Shown here in pieces: positions 10,669 to 19,002 of a stretch of DNA of 64,000 nt (position 1 is the first letter of the stretch; each line of letters begins with the position of its first letter). Below the pieces are notes generated by a model that was given only the letters and a program-made list of their open reading frames with translations, searched no databases and had not been told where the DNA came from. Origin of the DNA: Leucothrix arctica (GTDB lineage Bacteria > Pseudomonadota > Gammaproteobacteria > Thiotrichales > Thiotrichaceae); contig NZ_QGKL01000019.1 in NCBI RefSeq assembly GCF_003172895.1, positions 62,001 through 126,000 of the forward strand. The letters run 5' to 3'. Made by a program: the position numbers and the translations under genes.

Positions 10669-10676
10669 GCCGCTTG

Positions 10677-10967
10677 TTAGCGCCTGCTAACATTGGTGGC
10701 AAAGGTTGTGCCGTAAAAGACATGTGCTGCTAGTAAGCAAAGCCCCAGAGTGCCTATAGAGGTTGATGTCGCCCATAAAAGATATATGGCATACACGTGA
10801 CCGATGACAAGTACAAACCAGAGGATGAGTCCAATATCGCCTAGCAGCTTGCTATGCGTCTCTCTGAAGTTACTGATCCCAAAACCCCAAGCTAGGAACG
10901 TCCACATGATTAGCCAACCAATGACCATGGTGAAAAATAGGTTTGTGAAGATTTCAGACCAGGGCAT
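10677..10967 (-). CDS. Small integral membrane protein, 96 aa, unknown function
   Basis: Three hydrophobic segments are visible: about residues 8-28 (rich in Phe, Met, Ile, Trp), 44-66 (IGLILWFVLVIGHVYAIYLL) and 70-88. Short basic or polar loops lie between them, and the tail TNVSRR places the C-terminus probably in the cytoplasm. I do not recognise a family. The gene is convergent with FKBP and shares the terminator region. It is upstream of nothing obviously related. Confidence 0.65.
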   Translation of the reverse strand: MPWSEIFTNLFFTMVIGWLIMWTFLAWGFGISNFRETHSKLLGDIGLILWFVLVIGHVYAIYLLWATSTSIGTLGLCLLAAHVFYGTTFATNVSRR

Positions 10968-10996
10968 TTAGGCTACCTTTGATGGGTTAACGTAAG

Positions 10997-11311
10997 TTAT
11001 TGACCTTTTAAAATAGCCTTTTTAATAATTGTTGCAACTGTTTTTGATGAAATATTGCGATCTTGGCAGTATTTTGATTTTAACCAAACAGACAATGGCT
11101 TTTGCCCTTTACTCTGCTTACAGCCCCAACAACATATTGCAATATTATCACTGCTTAACATATCTGCACCCTTACTAATCTTACCCAAGCTAGCACATGA
11201 GTATTTAGACTCTTTCACAGGGGTAAATTCGGTACGACAGTAGACGCAGACTTTGTCTCTAGCCCTGAGTTCCTGCTCTAGCGCATCAGGAATATTCCAA
11301 GTATTTGCCAT
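10997..11311 (-). CDS. HNH-like zinc-binding protein lacking the catalytic histidine
   Basis: 104 residues. It follows the layout of a small HNH endonuclease family: MANTWNIPDALEQELRARDK, a CVYC knuckle at 22-25, then AICCWGCKQSKGQKPLSVWL carrying the second CxxC, and the tail KYCQDRNISSKTVATIIKKA. In family members I know, the segment between the knuckles carries Trp-Glu-His, which supplies the metal-binding or general-base histidine. Here the corresponding bases encode SLGKI, so the His is gone. The zinc fold may be kept while nuclease activity is probably lost. The protein sits at the edge of a degraded defence region. Confidence 0.7.
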   Translation of the reverse strand: MANTWNIPDALEQELRARDKVCVYCRTEFTPVKESKYSCASLGKISKGADMLSSDNIAICCWGCKQSKGQKPLSVWLKSKYCQDRNISSKTVATIIKKAILKGQ

Positions 11312-11441
11312 GATTGTTCCGCCTTAGGCCTAAAGGTAGTTAATACATTAAATACGTAACAACCTATGGTGTCTAAAACACATACTTTGAAAGTAGCATT
11401 GTTGCAAAAAGGTAAATAAGCGTTGAGTCGTCACATTATTC

Positions 11442-12486
11442 TCAACCATGACCTTCGGGGCTTGAAAGCAGCCATCGCCACAAAGGAACAATATCAATAC
11501 GCTTGCCGTCGATTTCAATCTGCTCATGGCGATGCTGGGTCACTAGCTCTGCCCTATCCAGCTTCATGTATTTCATTGCTTCCAGCAAACCATTAATTTC
11601 ACGATCATAAGTCTTAGTCCCTTCAATATTCACACTCACATTAACTAAGCGAGCCTGAGTACCGGGCACATAAAAATCCACCTCCTGAACTTCCTTATAG
11701 TAATAAACCTCTCAATGATGACGGCGTAACTGTAAGAAAACCACGTTTTCATAAAGCTTACTAAAATCACTGGACAGCGAGGTATCCAGAAGTGTTTTAA
11801 AGCCATTGTCTATCGCATAAATTTTGCGAGGCTTGCGCTGCTCTTCTGGCGCTGAATTTCTAAAAATGGGCACTGAAAACAACGCGTAGGCATCTTCAAG
11901 ATAGGTAAAGTATTGATAAAGCGTGTCTTTACTAATCTTATGCCCTAAGCCTTTGTACTCATTGAACAGTTTATTGATGCTGGCCGGCATACCAATATTA
12001 CTCAGTGAATACTTGATCAGGTGTCGCAGTAAGTGCGTGTTCTTAATGTCATATCGTTCGATTAGGTCACGATAGATAATTAAATCCAAATAGTCGCGCC
12101 AGATGCGTTAACGTACGACCTCTTAAGCTAGTCGCAATCTCTTTGCTTAACAGACGTGAAGAAGAGCCTGTCACAAAAACACGGACATTCAAGGTGTCAT
12201 GAATACGGCGTATATAGCGCTCCCAGTTTGGAATATTTTGTACTTCATCCAGAAACAAATATACCTGCTCATCACGCTTATCGGGGTAAACCACGTTATG
12301 CGGATCGACTGTTTTTCTCAGTTCATTGATTAAGCCGTAGCATAAATGTGTCTTACCGCAACGACGTACACCAATGAGGGAGACTATTTTTGGGCTGTCT
12401 AATGGGATTTTATAATCGCGCTCCACAACTGATTTTGGTTTAGTTTCTTGGAAGTCGGTGATTAAGCGCTGAAACAATGCTTTCAT
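11442..12486 (-). pseudogene. Shattered AAA+ ATPase (AAA_14/DUF4143 family)
   Basis: Three separate open segments reconstruct one protein. The first (12486 down to 12067) has Walker A GVRRCGKTH, Walker B YLFLDEVQNIPNWERY and TGSSSRLLSKEIATSLRGR. The second (12089 to 11712) carries IIYRDLIERYDIKN and the DUF4143 core. The third (to 11442) ends DGKRIDIVPLWRWLL. Compared with intact relatives the GGFPE segment, about 80 residues after SLRGRTL, is deleted with loss of frame. A stretch before Walker B also seems missing, and a further frameshift occurs near 11700, where EVYYYKEVQEVDFYV reads in the other frame. The family is common in mobile and defence regions; this copy is clearly dead. Confidence 0.88.
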
Positions 12487-12618
12487 TGCTTCCTCCCAGA
12501 GAAGGAAAGAAAGGCAAATTATAGACTTTTAGGAAGAGAAAGATTAGCCTCCAGCTAACCCTCTTATGCATCTTACCGTCAGTCGAAGATCCCTTATTGC
12601 TAAGTGGCGCGGGACAAT

Positions 12619-12897
12619 TTATTCGTACCCCATGCCAAGCTCTTGAGCTTGATCAGCCAGCTCCTCCAACACTTTAAGCCGAGACTGATCTTCCTGCTTT
12701 TTATAGCCGATTACATCTTTAATTTTAACCACTACAAGGCTTTCAGCACCTACCCTACGAAATGGAATTTCACCCTTACTCAACAACTCGTCGAGATACG
12801 GCTGACTAACATTTAAGAAATCAGCCGCCTGTTGAGTGCTTTGATAGTGCTCAATTTTTTGGGCAGTTGGAAATTGAACCACATTTGAACGAGCCAT
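12619..12897 (-). CDS. Excisionase-type HTH antitoxin, apparently without its toxin
   Basis: 92 residues. The MerR/excisionase-like helix-turn-helix occupies about 19-66: STQQAADFLNVSQPYLDELL, then GEIPFRRVG. Proteins of this form are usually the antitoxin partner of a PIN-domain toxin encoded immediately downstream. Here the downstream DNA holds only 130 bp and then the broken ATPase, so the cognate toxin looks lost. It lies 37 bp downstream of an AbrB/VapC pair, so it may instead be a third component of that operon. DNA binding is well supported; the partner assignment is not. Confidence 0.72.
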   Translation of the reverse strand: MARSNVVQFPTAQKIEHYQSTQQAADFLNVSQPYLDELLSKGEIPFRRVGAESLVVVKIKDVIGYKKQEDQSRLKVLEELADQAQELGMGYE

Positions 12898-12934
12898 ACC
12901 CTTTCCCTTCTAAAGCTTATAAATAACCTTTGAA

Positions 12935-13333
12935 TCAAGCACTCAATATAACTTTGAACTCAGGCGTTAGATTCAACTTGTTAGCAGCCTTACAAAAAGC
13001 GGTATCAAATGTATGTAAAACACTATCTCCACAAATGCACAGATGAATAGCATCAGCGAAATCTGCACCTAAGCGATACCAACTTAAAGATAGCTCAACC
13101 TCATGAGCGTTTTCTATTGTGAGATTTTCAGTCAGTGCCGCTTGTTCAAAAAAATCGGCAATATCTGAACGCGCTAGTTTATAAACAGAACGTAGTACCC
13201 ACTCAGTCTCTAGTAGCACCGTGCGAGAAACAAACACCTCATTTTCCATCAGTAGCTTTTCAGCAATATCAGCTTGTTGCTGATCATCGTTTGTTGCAAT
13301 ACGGACGAATAAGTTTGTATCAAAAGCGATCAT
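12935..13333 (-). CDS. vapC: PIN-domain toxin (VapC-like)
   Basis: 132 residues from the ATG at 13333, where the sequence begins MIAFDTNLFVRIATNDD. The longer frame upstream has no support and would sit inside the antitoxin gene. PIN-domain acidic residues are in place: Asp5 in FDTN, Glu in LLETEWVLRS, Asp in ADFADAIHL and Asp near LHTFDTAFCK. The expected activity is a metal-dependent RNase that cuts tRNA or rRNA. The start overlaps the upstream AbrB-type antitoxin by 14 bp, the usual tight antitoxin-first arrangement. Confidence 0.9.
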   Translation of the reverse strand: MIAFDTNLFVRIATNDDQQQADIAEKLLMENEVFVSRTVLLETEWVLRSVYKLARSDIADFFEQAALTENLTIENAHEVELSLSWYRLGADFADAIHLCICGDSVLHTFDTAFCKAANKLNLTPEFKVILSA

Positions 13334-13574
13334 TGCTGTACTCCACTGGCTTACAAAGTTGCTCAGTAGGAATAGCCTCACCACTATATTTAAGAAAACC
13401 TCGCAGTGATTTAACGGGTTGCTTTTTTGCCTGAGTTTTCGTGCGAAGCATGACGCCTTGCTCTGTCATAACTAGCATCAATTCCACACCATTACCCCAA
13501 TGTAGATCATCTCTGACCTCTTTTGGAATCACTATTTGTCCCTTGCTGGACACTTTAACTGTTGCTAATTTCAT
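13320..13574 (-). CDS. vapB: AbrB/MazE-type antitoxin (VapB-like)
   Basis: 84 residues from ATG 13574; the frame opens two codons earlier at a TTG, which I rejected. The swapped-hairpin AbrB domain is MKLATVKVSSKGQIVIPKEV followed by RDDLHWGNGVELMLVM (residues 1-50). The tail carrying RGFLKYSGEAIPTEQL is the toxin-binding part. It neutralises the downstream PIN toxin and is expected to autoregulate the operon. The gene overlaps vapC by 14 bp. Confidence 0.9.
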   Translation of the reverse strand: MKLATVKVSSKGQIVIPKEVRDDLHWGNGVELMLVMTEQGVMLRTKTQAKKQPVKSLRGFLKYSGEAIPTEQLCKPVEYSNDRF

Positions 13575-13783
13575 ACACAAACCCTTAAGTAAGTCAAAAT
13601 GTAAGCTTTCATGATGAAGCTAAATATAACTATAAATCCTCTATGATTAATTATCAATTAAAGACTTACTTTTCGTCTTACTTTTTTAAACGGCTATGTA
13701 ATCTCACATTTTGATATTATGAAATCAAACATTGGTCTAAAAACTTCAAATGCTTCGGGTGGTAAACTGGGAACAACTTCTTT

Positions 13784-14986
13784 TTAAAAAGAGGTTTTAT
13801 CTCCATCGAATTTAACTTGCTCACCACCAGGTGATGGCTCAGTTTTAAAGTATGTACCCTGATTCACAGCGCCATAAAATAAATATTCTATTGCACAATT
13901 GGAGCTTCCCCAAAAAGTTGTTTTGATCTGGTAGTCTCTATAAACTTGACGGTGAATCACATCATTTTTTGGGATTGGTAACATAAAGGCATAAGACGTA
14001 TCACCATCTTTATTTTCCCACTTTTTGAGCATTCCGGCATCAGGGTCGTCTTGCAAAGTATCCCCATTTAAGCGATTCCAATGGTTATAAGCTTGATCAA
14101 AATCAAACAATGAAAAAATAGGACGCCCACTCATTTCAGCATGAATACGTTTATCTTTTTCTTCAGGCCCCGTGAGTCCCTGATATAAACCGAGATAGAT
14201 CTCATAGGCTGGGTCTATTTTGCGGTTCTTGATTTTGGTCATGACTGAGCCAAACGGCTTGAAGTCATTCACCTGTGTTTGGTCGGCGAGTATGTTTCTA
14301 TCGACTAAGAATAAAACACGTTTAACGCGCTTGGCTTTCCATAAGCGCCAGATAATCTGGAACGTGGTGTAGGTTTTGCCAGTGCCTGTAGCCATAACGA
14401 GCAGTAGACGTTTCTCTCCCTTTGACACTTTCTCTATCACGCGATTGATCGCTTCGGCCTGATAGTAACGAGGTTCTTTGCCCGACCCATCATCAAAGTA
14501 AGGCTGAGTGACCAGCGATTCGTGTTCGTCTTCAATGCCACGATAACTTTTGTATCGCTCCCATAGTATTTCTGGGGACGGGAACTCATCCATTGAAAGC
14601 TCAATTTCAATATTTTCACTTTGCAATGGGAATTTATTGTGTGAGGCAAAACCATCGCCATTGGAGCTGTAAACACTAGGTACTTCAAGAATATCGGCAT
14701 AGCCCAGTGCTTGTTGCATACCGTCGCTAATGGTCTTGTTATTTTCTTTGGCTTCCACAACGGCAACGGGCACGCCTTTCTCTTTTTGCAGCACGTAGTC
14801 AGCGAATTTTTTCTTCTTTTTATTTCGAGACGATAAGTTACCTCGGACAATCACTGGGCCTGGAGTTAGTGTCACTTCTCGTCTAATTTGAGTCATTTCA
14901 TCCCAGCCAGCTTTAACTAAAGCGGGAGTGATGAACTTGGCTTTGATGTCAGATTCACTGAGTGTTTTCTTTTCCTTACTGTCCAT
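13784..14986 (-). pseudogene. Truncated, chimeric type I restriction endonuclease subunit R (HsdR) fragment
   Basis: 400 residues against roughly 800-1000 in intact HsdR. Residues 1-275 are clear HsdR: the nuclease core DYVLQKEKGVPVAVVEAKEN (Asp...Glu-x-Lys), then PRYYQAEAINRVIE and Walker A VMATGTGKTYTTF, then LFLVDRNILADQTQ. After GLYQGLTGPEEKDKR the expected DEAH and helicase motifs never come. Instead a different sequence follows, including IFSLFDFDQAYNHWN, a Toprim-like Asp-x-Asp pattern, and LMLPIP-like AFMLPIPKND, ending at residue 400. I infer a deletion that fused two defence genes. No hsdM or hsdS is present in the window. It is unlikely to be a working nuclease, though the fusion frame is open. 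Confidence 0.8.
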
Positions 14987-15349
14987 TTACGCTTCCCTAT
15001 TTAGCCAGTTGGACTTTGAATGATGTTATATATAAAACATCAATTTTGAGTAGTGTTGTGCAATATAACACCCAAACAGACAACAAGGGAGTGGCTGGAT
15101 AACAATAGTAGGTGCGGGTATCGTTTCATTCTTGCTGAGCTGTTGCTGTCTTTGACTTGAACTGTAACAACGTATTCTGCTTGCTAGAACTAGCCAAAAA
15201 GCCAATTAGTGTTGGCTTAACCAAAAAAAAGCCATGAACGAGTCATGGCTTTTTTCTAACTATCTGCTATCAATGGCATAAACTAGGGTCACTAACTCAA
15301 CCATCTGAAGTATCAATTGGACATATGTCTAACTAAGGCTCCAATAACG
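14987..15349. other. 363-bp intergenic stretch without a gene
   Basis: No coding frame with sensible composition was seen on either strand. The only clear structures are two adjacent stem-loops at its upper end (see the terminator at 15223-15255; the other pairs AGCCAA with TTGGCT at about 15199-15217). The boundary probably separates the degraded restriction patch from the sulP neighbourhood. Confidence 0.6.
15223..15255. terminator. Bidirectional rho-independent terminator
   Basis: The stem GCCATGA (15231-15237) / TCATGGC (15243-15249) is flanked by a run of A on the left and six T on the right, so it can terminate from both sides. On the minus strand it lies about 95 bp after the 15350-15601 gene. 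Confidence 0.82.
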
Positions 15350-15601
15350 CTATTTAAGCTTCGATGCCCAAATAGCAATACGATGTTTCATGCTTAGCTG
15401 AGAGATCTGATCTTGTGGCAACGGCTGTATGATTTTATCATGTACCAACAACCGATATATGTACTCTATTTTGTCGGCAGCAGAGTCAGTGGGTTCAAAC
15501 TCAACCACCCCTCTTTCTTCCCCGTACTTCATTCCCTCAAGTATTGCCTTTTTCACCATCTCTTTTTCATTTTTCATTTTTTTCATAGTTAGATTGGCCA
15601 T
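15350..15601 (-). CDS. Small hypothetical protein, DUF5062-like
   Basis: 83 residues. The core YRLLVHDKIIQPLPQDQ followed by KHRIAIWASKLK resembles the DUF5062 family of small helical proteins found in marine gammaproteobacteria. The N-terminus is lysine-rich and helical. There is no signal peptide or membrane segment. Function is not known for the family. It lies downstream of sulP on the same strand, 53 bp away, and is followed by the bidirectional terminator. Confidence 0.65.
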   Translation of the reverse strand: MANLTMKKMKNEKEMVKKAILEGMKYGEERGVVEFEPTDSAADKIEYIYRLLVHDKIIQPLPQDQISQLSMKHRIAIWASKLK

Positions 15602-15654
15602 TGATTAATGTCGCTACAGTATGTGCATAAACACTAAGCAATGGCAAATTCAAC

Positions 15655-17454
15655 CTACTTTTTATAGTCCTCTAACGGGATCAATTCTAGCGGCTCTCCG
15701 CCTCTCAGCGGTGGCCAACGACACTCGTCAAATACACGGAACTGGCAGGACTGGCATTTCACGTGATCAAGCGCCACAGTCGTAATCTTTTTTATCGCTT
15801 CACTCTTCTTTTCAAAAAAGTACTGCGCACCAATGTGCTCATCAAAATGCCCACGATGGATAAAGTTGTTTACCGTTGGTTTTAACTCAGCAAAGTACAG
15901 TCCACCACCCTTCTCTTGAATACGGTCGGACTCTTGCTCAATCATCTCTGCGCCCGTCATATCAATGAAGTTAACGCCCGTACCGATCACCAATATGTGT
16001 TTAATACCCTGCTTTTCAGTGATATTAAACAAGTGGTTTTGAATATGATTGGCTGAACCGAAATAGACTGACATATCAATACGAATAATTTTTAACTGAG
16101 GACACTCATCCAAGTTTCGACGATCGTTATTAACCAGCGTACGTTTCTTACCTAGAGGGTCAAGGTCCGTTGCAAGGCTCACAATATGCGGTATAGACGT
16201 TCTTGCGAGGAAAATCACAAGTGACATCAACACCCCCAAATAGATTGCAAACTCTAGCTCTAAGAACAACGTCGACAAGAAAGTCGTCAATAAAATACTG
16301 CTTTCAGAACGACTTGTTTCAAACACTTTCTTAATCGTTTTCAAATCAACTAAGTTATAGGCCACTAATAAAATAATGCCGCCCATTGCCGCCGTGGGGA
16401 GAAAACGAGTCAGTGGGGCAATCAATAGAATAATCAAAGCCAATATCACTGCCGCAAAAATCGCCGACAAAGGTGTTTGAGCGCCCGCACTGTAGTTCAC
16501 ACCCGAACGTGTAAAGGAGCCTGAACCCGCATAACTAGAAAAGAAACTACCCACGACATTCGACATGCCCTGCCCAAAAAACTCTTGGTTTCCGTCAATA
16601 CGCTGATGCGACTTGGACGCTATCGCACGACTAATCGACACTGCTTCAATCAAACCTAGCAACGCTACAGCAAAGGCTTGGGGTGCAAGGTTCTTGATTG
16701 ACTCAAGTGAAAAGTCAGGTGATGAAAAAGGGGGTAAATGTGCAGGGATTTCAGCAACAAAATCGATACCTGCTGACTCGCCACCCAAGGCCATAGCCAC
16801 TAAACCACCAATGATCAATGCATTTAGCATATTGGGCAGCTTAGGAACGAAGAGCTTAATCAAAATGGCGCTGACTAACGTCACGATACTCACAAGGAGA
16901 ATGGATAGATTCACAAATGGCAACTGTTTGAATATCGCTATCCACGTATAGATAAACGACTCACCACGATCGACGTTAACTCCAAGCACATACTTCATTT
17001 GGCTACTTGCAATAAGAATAGCCGCACCTGCAGTGAAACCAATGACCACCGTATGCGAGACAAAGTTAACCAATACACCCAGTCTTGCGAGTGCAAATGC
17101 CAACTGGTAGACACCCGCCAAAAACGTGATGGTTAATGCATTTTGAATGTACTCAGGGCTACCTGGCTCAATGCCACCACTGTTTAAAGTGGAGAATATA
17201 ACGATAGAAATGGCCGTGGTCGGCCCCGATATCAGATGGAAGGACGAGCCAAACAAAGCCGCGATGATGGGCGTCACCATGGCGGTATAGAGTCCATACT
17301 CCGGTGGTAAACCAGCAATGGTTGCAAAGGCAACACCTTGTGGCAAAACAATAACCGCGCCAGTAACGCCTGCTAACAAGTCAGCTTTTAAGCTTTCTTT
17401 GGTAACGCGTGGCCATAGAATAAATGGGAATAGGAAATTTAGAAGCGCAGTCAT
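15655..17454 (-). CDS. SulP family inorganic anion transporter with STAS domain
   Basis: 599 residues. The membrane domain (about 1-420) opens with WPRVTKESLKADLLAGVTGA and contains VLPQGVAFATIAGLPPEYGL, the SulP signature, then GPTTAISIVIFS and SFTRSGVNYSAGAQTPLSAI. A cytoplasmic STAS domain follows (about 445-555; IRIDMSVYFGSANHIQNHLF, FIDMTGAEMI). SulP proteins carry sulfate, bicarbonate or similar anions by Na+ or H+ symport. The C-terminal 35 residues add a CQSCQFRVFDECRWPPLRGG cysteine cluster that ordinary SulP proteins lack, possibly a small metal or redox site. The substrate cannot be deduced. Confidence 0.93.
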   Translation of the reverse strand: MTALLNFLFPFILWPRVTKESLKADLLAGVTGAVIVLPQGVAFATIAGLPPEYGLYTAMVTPIIAALFGSSFHLISGPTTAISIVIFSTLNSGGIEPGSPEYIQNALTITFLAGVYQLAFALARLGVLVNFVSHTVVIGFTAGAAILIASSQMKYVLGVNVDRGESFIYTWIAIFKQLPFVNLSILLVSIVTLVSAILIKLFVPKLPNMLNALIIGGLVAMALGGESAGIDFVAEIPAHLPPFSSPDFSLESIKNLAPQAFAVALLGLIEAVSISRAIASKSHQRIDGNQEFFGQGMSNVVGSFFSSYAGSGSFTRSGVNYSAGAQTPLSAIFAAVILALIILLIAPLTRFLPTAAMGGIILLVAYNLVDLKTIKKVFETSRSESSILLTTFLSTLFLELEFAIYLGVLMSLVIFLARTSIPHIVSLATDLDPLGKKRTLVNNDRRNLDECPQLKIIRIDMSVYFGSANHIQNHLFNITEKQGIKHILVIGTGVNFIDMTGAEMIEQESDRIQEKGGGLYFAELKPTVNNFIHRGHFDEHIGAQYFFEKKSEAIKKITTVALDHVKCQSCQFRVFDECRWPPLRGGEPLELIPLEDYKK

Positions 17455-17699
17455 AACAAGAATCTGATAACAAAGTAAATGCGAAAGTAGTCTACGCCCA
17501 TCAAGTATGGAATGTTAGGTCAAATAACACGTTTACCAATACTTAAACATTGATTTAGTTACGAGAGGACTTTTTATTTAAAATTTTGTAAAAAATAAAT
17601 CCAATCTTTTCGAGATAATCGTGCACCAGACAAGATGTTGCCATTCACAGCGCCAGAGTCGATTGCTATAGCTGCTGAATAACCATTAGAGGTTAGGCA

Positions 17700-17737
17700 A
17701 TAATAAAGCCGATGATTCTTTAGTGAGTCATCGGCCT
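17700..17737 (-). terminator. Terminator downstream of the DUF6435-like gene
   Basis: The perfect 8-bp stem GCCGATGA (17708-17715) / TCATCGGC (17728-17735) is followed on the minus strand by TTTATT. It lies 34 bp after the stop codon of the small gene at 17770-17946. Confidence 0.75.
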
Positions 17738-17769
17738 TTGTGTGTTCACGCAAGTATGCTGTTGCAAAA

Positions 17770-17946
17770 CTACTTAGCAGCAGCTTCCAACTCATCAATC
17801 TCTGTTTTAATCTTTTCGGCTTCAGCGGTTATTTTTGAATAGGTACGAATATCCCCTCCACGCTGCGCGTGCATCGCCTCTTCTAGCTTTGCATTGTAAC
17901 TCTTACGAAGTTTCTTCAGTGGATCAGACTTGAACATTGAAAACAT
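17770..17946 (-). CDS. DUF6435 family small protein
   Basis: 58 residues, below the usual ORF-length cutoff. The translation begins MFSMFKSDPLKKLRKSYNAK, then LEEAMHAQRGGDIRTYSKI, and ends in a helical acidic tail TEIDELEAAAK. This is the pattern of the short DUF6435 proteins (MFSLFKKDPxKKLxKxY...). It is a cytoplasmic, highly charged, two-helix protein of unknown function. A terminator follows 34 bp downstream. The frame has good composition throughout and a credible stop, so I regard it as real. Confidence 0.8.
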   Translation of the reverse strand: MFSMFKSDPLKKLRKSYNAKLEEAMHAQRGGDIRTYSKITAEAEKIKTEIDELEAAAK

Positions 17947-18289
17947 GGCTTATCTCGATAGTTAGTTTTCTTATGTTATACAGATAATTACTCAACAACG
18001 ACAAAGACCGTACTGACAGTACCTACACTTAGTACTAACTAGTACTGACACATAACTAGAGACGCTTGGAACAGTACCAATGCCATTCGAGTCGTTGCAT
18101 AAATGATGCGTATAAGTAAATAACATGCAGCTATTGTTGCACCTCACTCGTCTAGTTATTGAAACTCAAAAATTACATAACTGGAGTATTAAGCCTTGAT
18201 AAGTTCCTCTTTACGCTACATTTGCAACCAAGACGCCACTTCTAGCGTTATTAAGATTAGCACTTTTTTTGGTAACAATATGCTTGTAT

Positions 18290-18466
18290 TGCCCTCGCTG
18301 CCTGTGGTGGAACACGACCAATGCTTGGCGGAGGCGCACTGTTTACCCTGACGGACCTTGCCACAAGAACCCAAAACGATTGGGCCGAGATCCACGGGAA
18401 CAAAGTCATAGCGTAATTATTATGCTGTGAGCGATAGGCTGGGGGTTCTGCCTCCCCTTTTTCCCC
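18290..18466 (+). ncRNA. Possible structured RNA of unknown class ending in a terminator
   Basis: The 555 bp between the DUF6435-like gene and the sigma factor contain no coding frame, but the right-hand part is more GC-rich and structured than ordinary spacer here. CGCTG-CCTGTGG (18296-18307) can pair with CCACGGG (18392-18398) and TAGCG (18409-18413). Inside are hairpins CCAA/TTGG (about 18318-18328) and CCCAA/TTGGG (about 18370-18384). It ends with GGGG-loop-CCCC-TTTTT near 18450-18466. I compared it by eye with 6S, 4.5S and RNase P RNA and found no convincing match. The left part (17947-18289) holds nothing I can identify. Direction and boundaries are inferred. Confidence 0.35.
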
Positions 18467-18501
18467 AGCCTGTCATTTCATTTATCAACTGGCTACTACA
18501 A

Positions 18502-19002
18502 ATGCTTGATAAAAAACAATTAAACCAGCTTTACCGTTTCGCTATATCGTTAACCCATCAAGATGATCAAGCGTATGACCTGTTACAAAGCTGTGTAGAA
18601 AAGTACTTAAAGCAAAAACACCGTGAAATAGCTAACCCTATGGCTTATATGAAACAAACCATTCGTAATGAATTTATTGATCAAACACGAAAACAGCGTT
18701 TTCAGTTTGAGCTTAGACCCGAAGTCATTGAATCCATTGATTACGAACAGTCGCAACAAGAAACATCGTTAGAAGACCTTCACATTCAACAAGAAGAAGT
18801 TGAGTCTTTACTGTGTACGTTGTTGCCAGATGAACGAGAGTTATTATATTTGTGGGCAGTGGTTGAATACACGATTGATGAAATAGCCATACTCAAACAA
18901 GTGCCACGTGGGACGCTATCGTCTAAACTGCATCGCTTAAAGAAGCGCATACAGTTGCAGCAAAGCAGCGACAATGTCCTGCACCTCAAGGTAAAGTCAT
19001 GA
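18502..19002 (+). CDS. ECF-type RNA polymerase sigma factor
   Basis: 166 residues from ATG 18502. The open frame extends 25 codons upstream to a GTG, but those residues run through the hairpin of the preceding structured region, so I reject them. Region 2 spans MLDKKQLNQLYRFAISLTHQ to YMKQTIRNEFIDQTRKQRF. Region 4 is LLPDERELLYLWAVVEYTID followed by EIAILKQVPRGTLSSKLHRL, the HTH that reads the -35 element. The next gene overlaps by 4 bp and encodes a membrane protein, the typical sigma/anti-sigma arrangement. Confidence 0.88.
   Translation: MLDKKQLNQLYRFAISLTHQDDQAYDLLQSCVEKYLKQKHREIANPMAYMKQTIRNEFIDQTRKQRFQFELRPEVIESIDYEQSQQETSLEDLHIQQEEVESLLCTLLPDERELLYLWAVVEYTIDEIAILKQVPRGTLSSKLHRLKKRIQLQQSSDNVLHLKVKS

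Noticed and set aside
17574-17798. Minus-strand frame of 74 codons ending in SRKDWIYFLQNFK
   Set aside because: It runs through the terminator hairpin and overlaps the better-supported DUF6435-like gene; no ribosome site or family support.
18290-18466. 6S RNA, 4.5S SRP RNA or RNase P RNA
   Set aside because: Only short local resemblances (for example CTGTTTACC as in 4.5S RNA, or the closing stem as in 6S RNA); the SRP GGAAG loop and 6S inner arms are absent.
18427-18501. Longer N-terminus of the sigma factor from the GTG at 18427
   Set aside because: Those codons read through the GC-rich hairpin; the ATG at 18502 starts at the expected position of sigma region 2.
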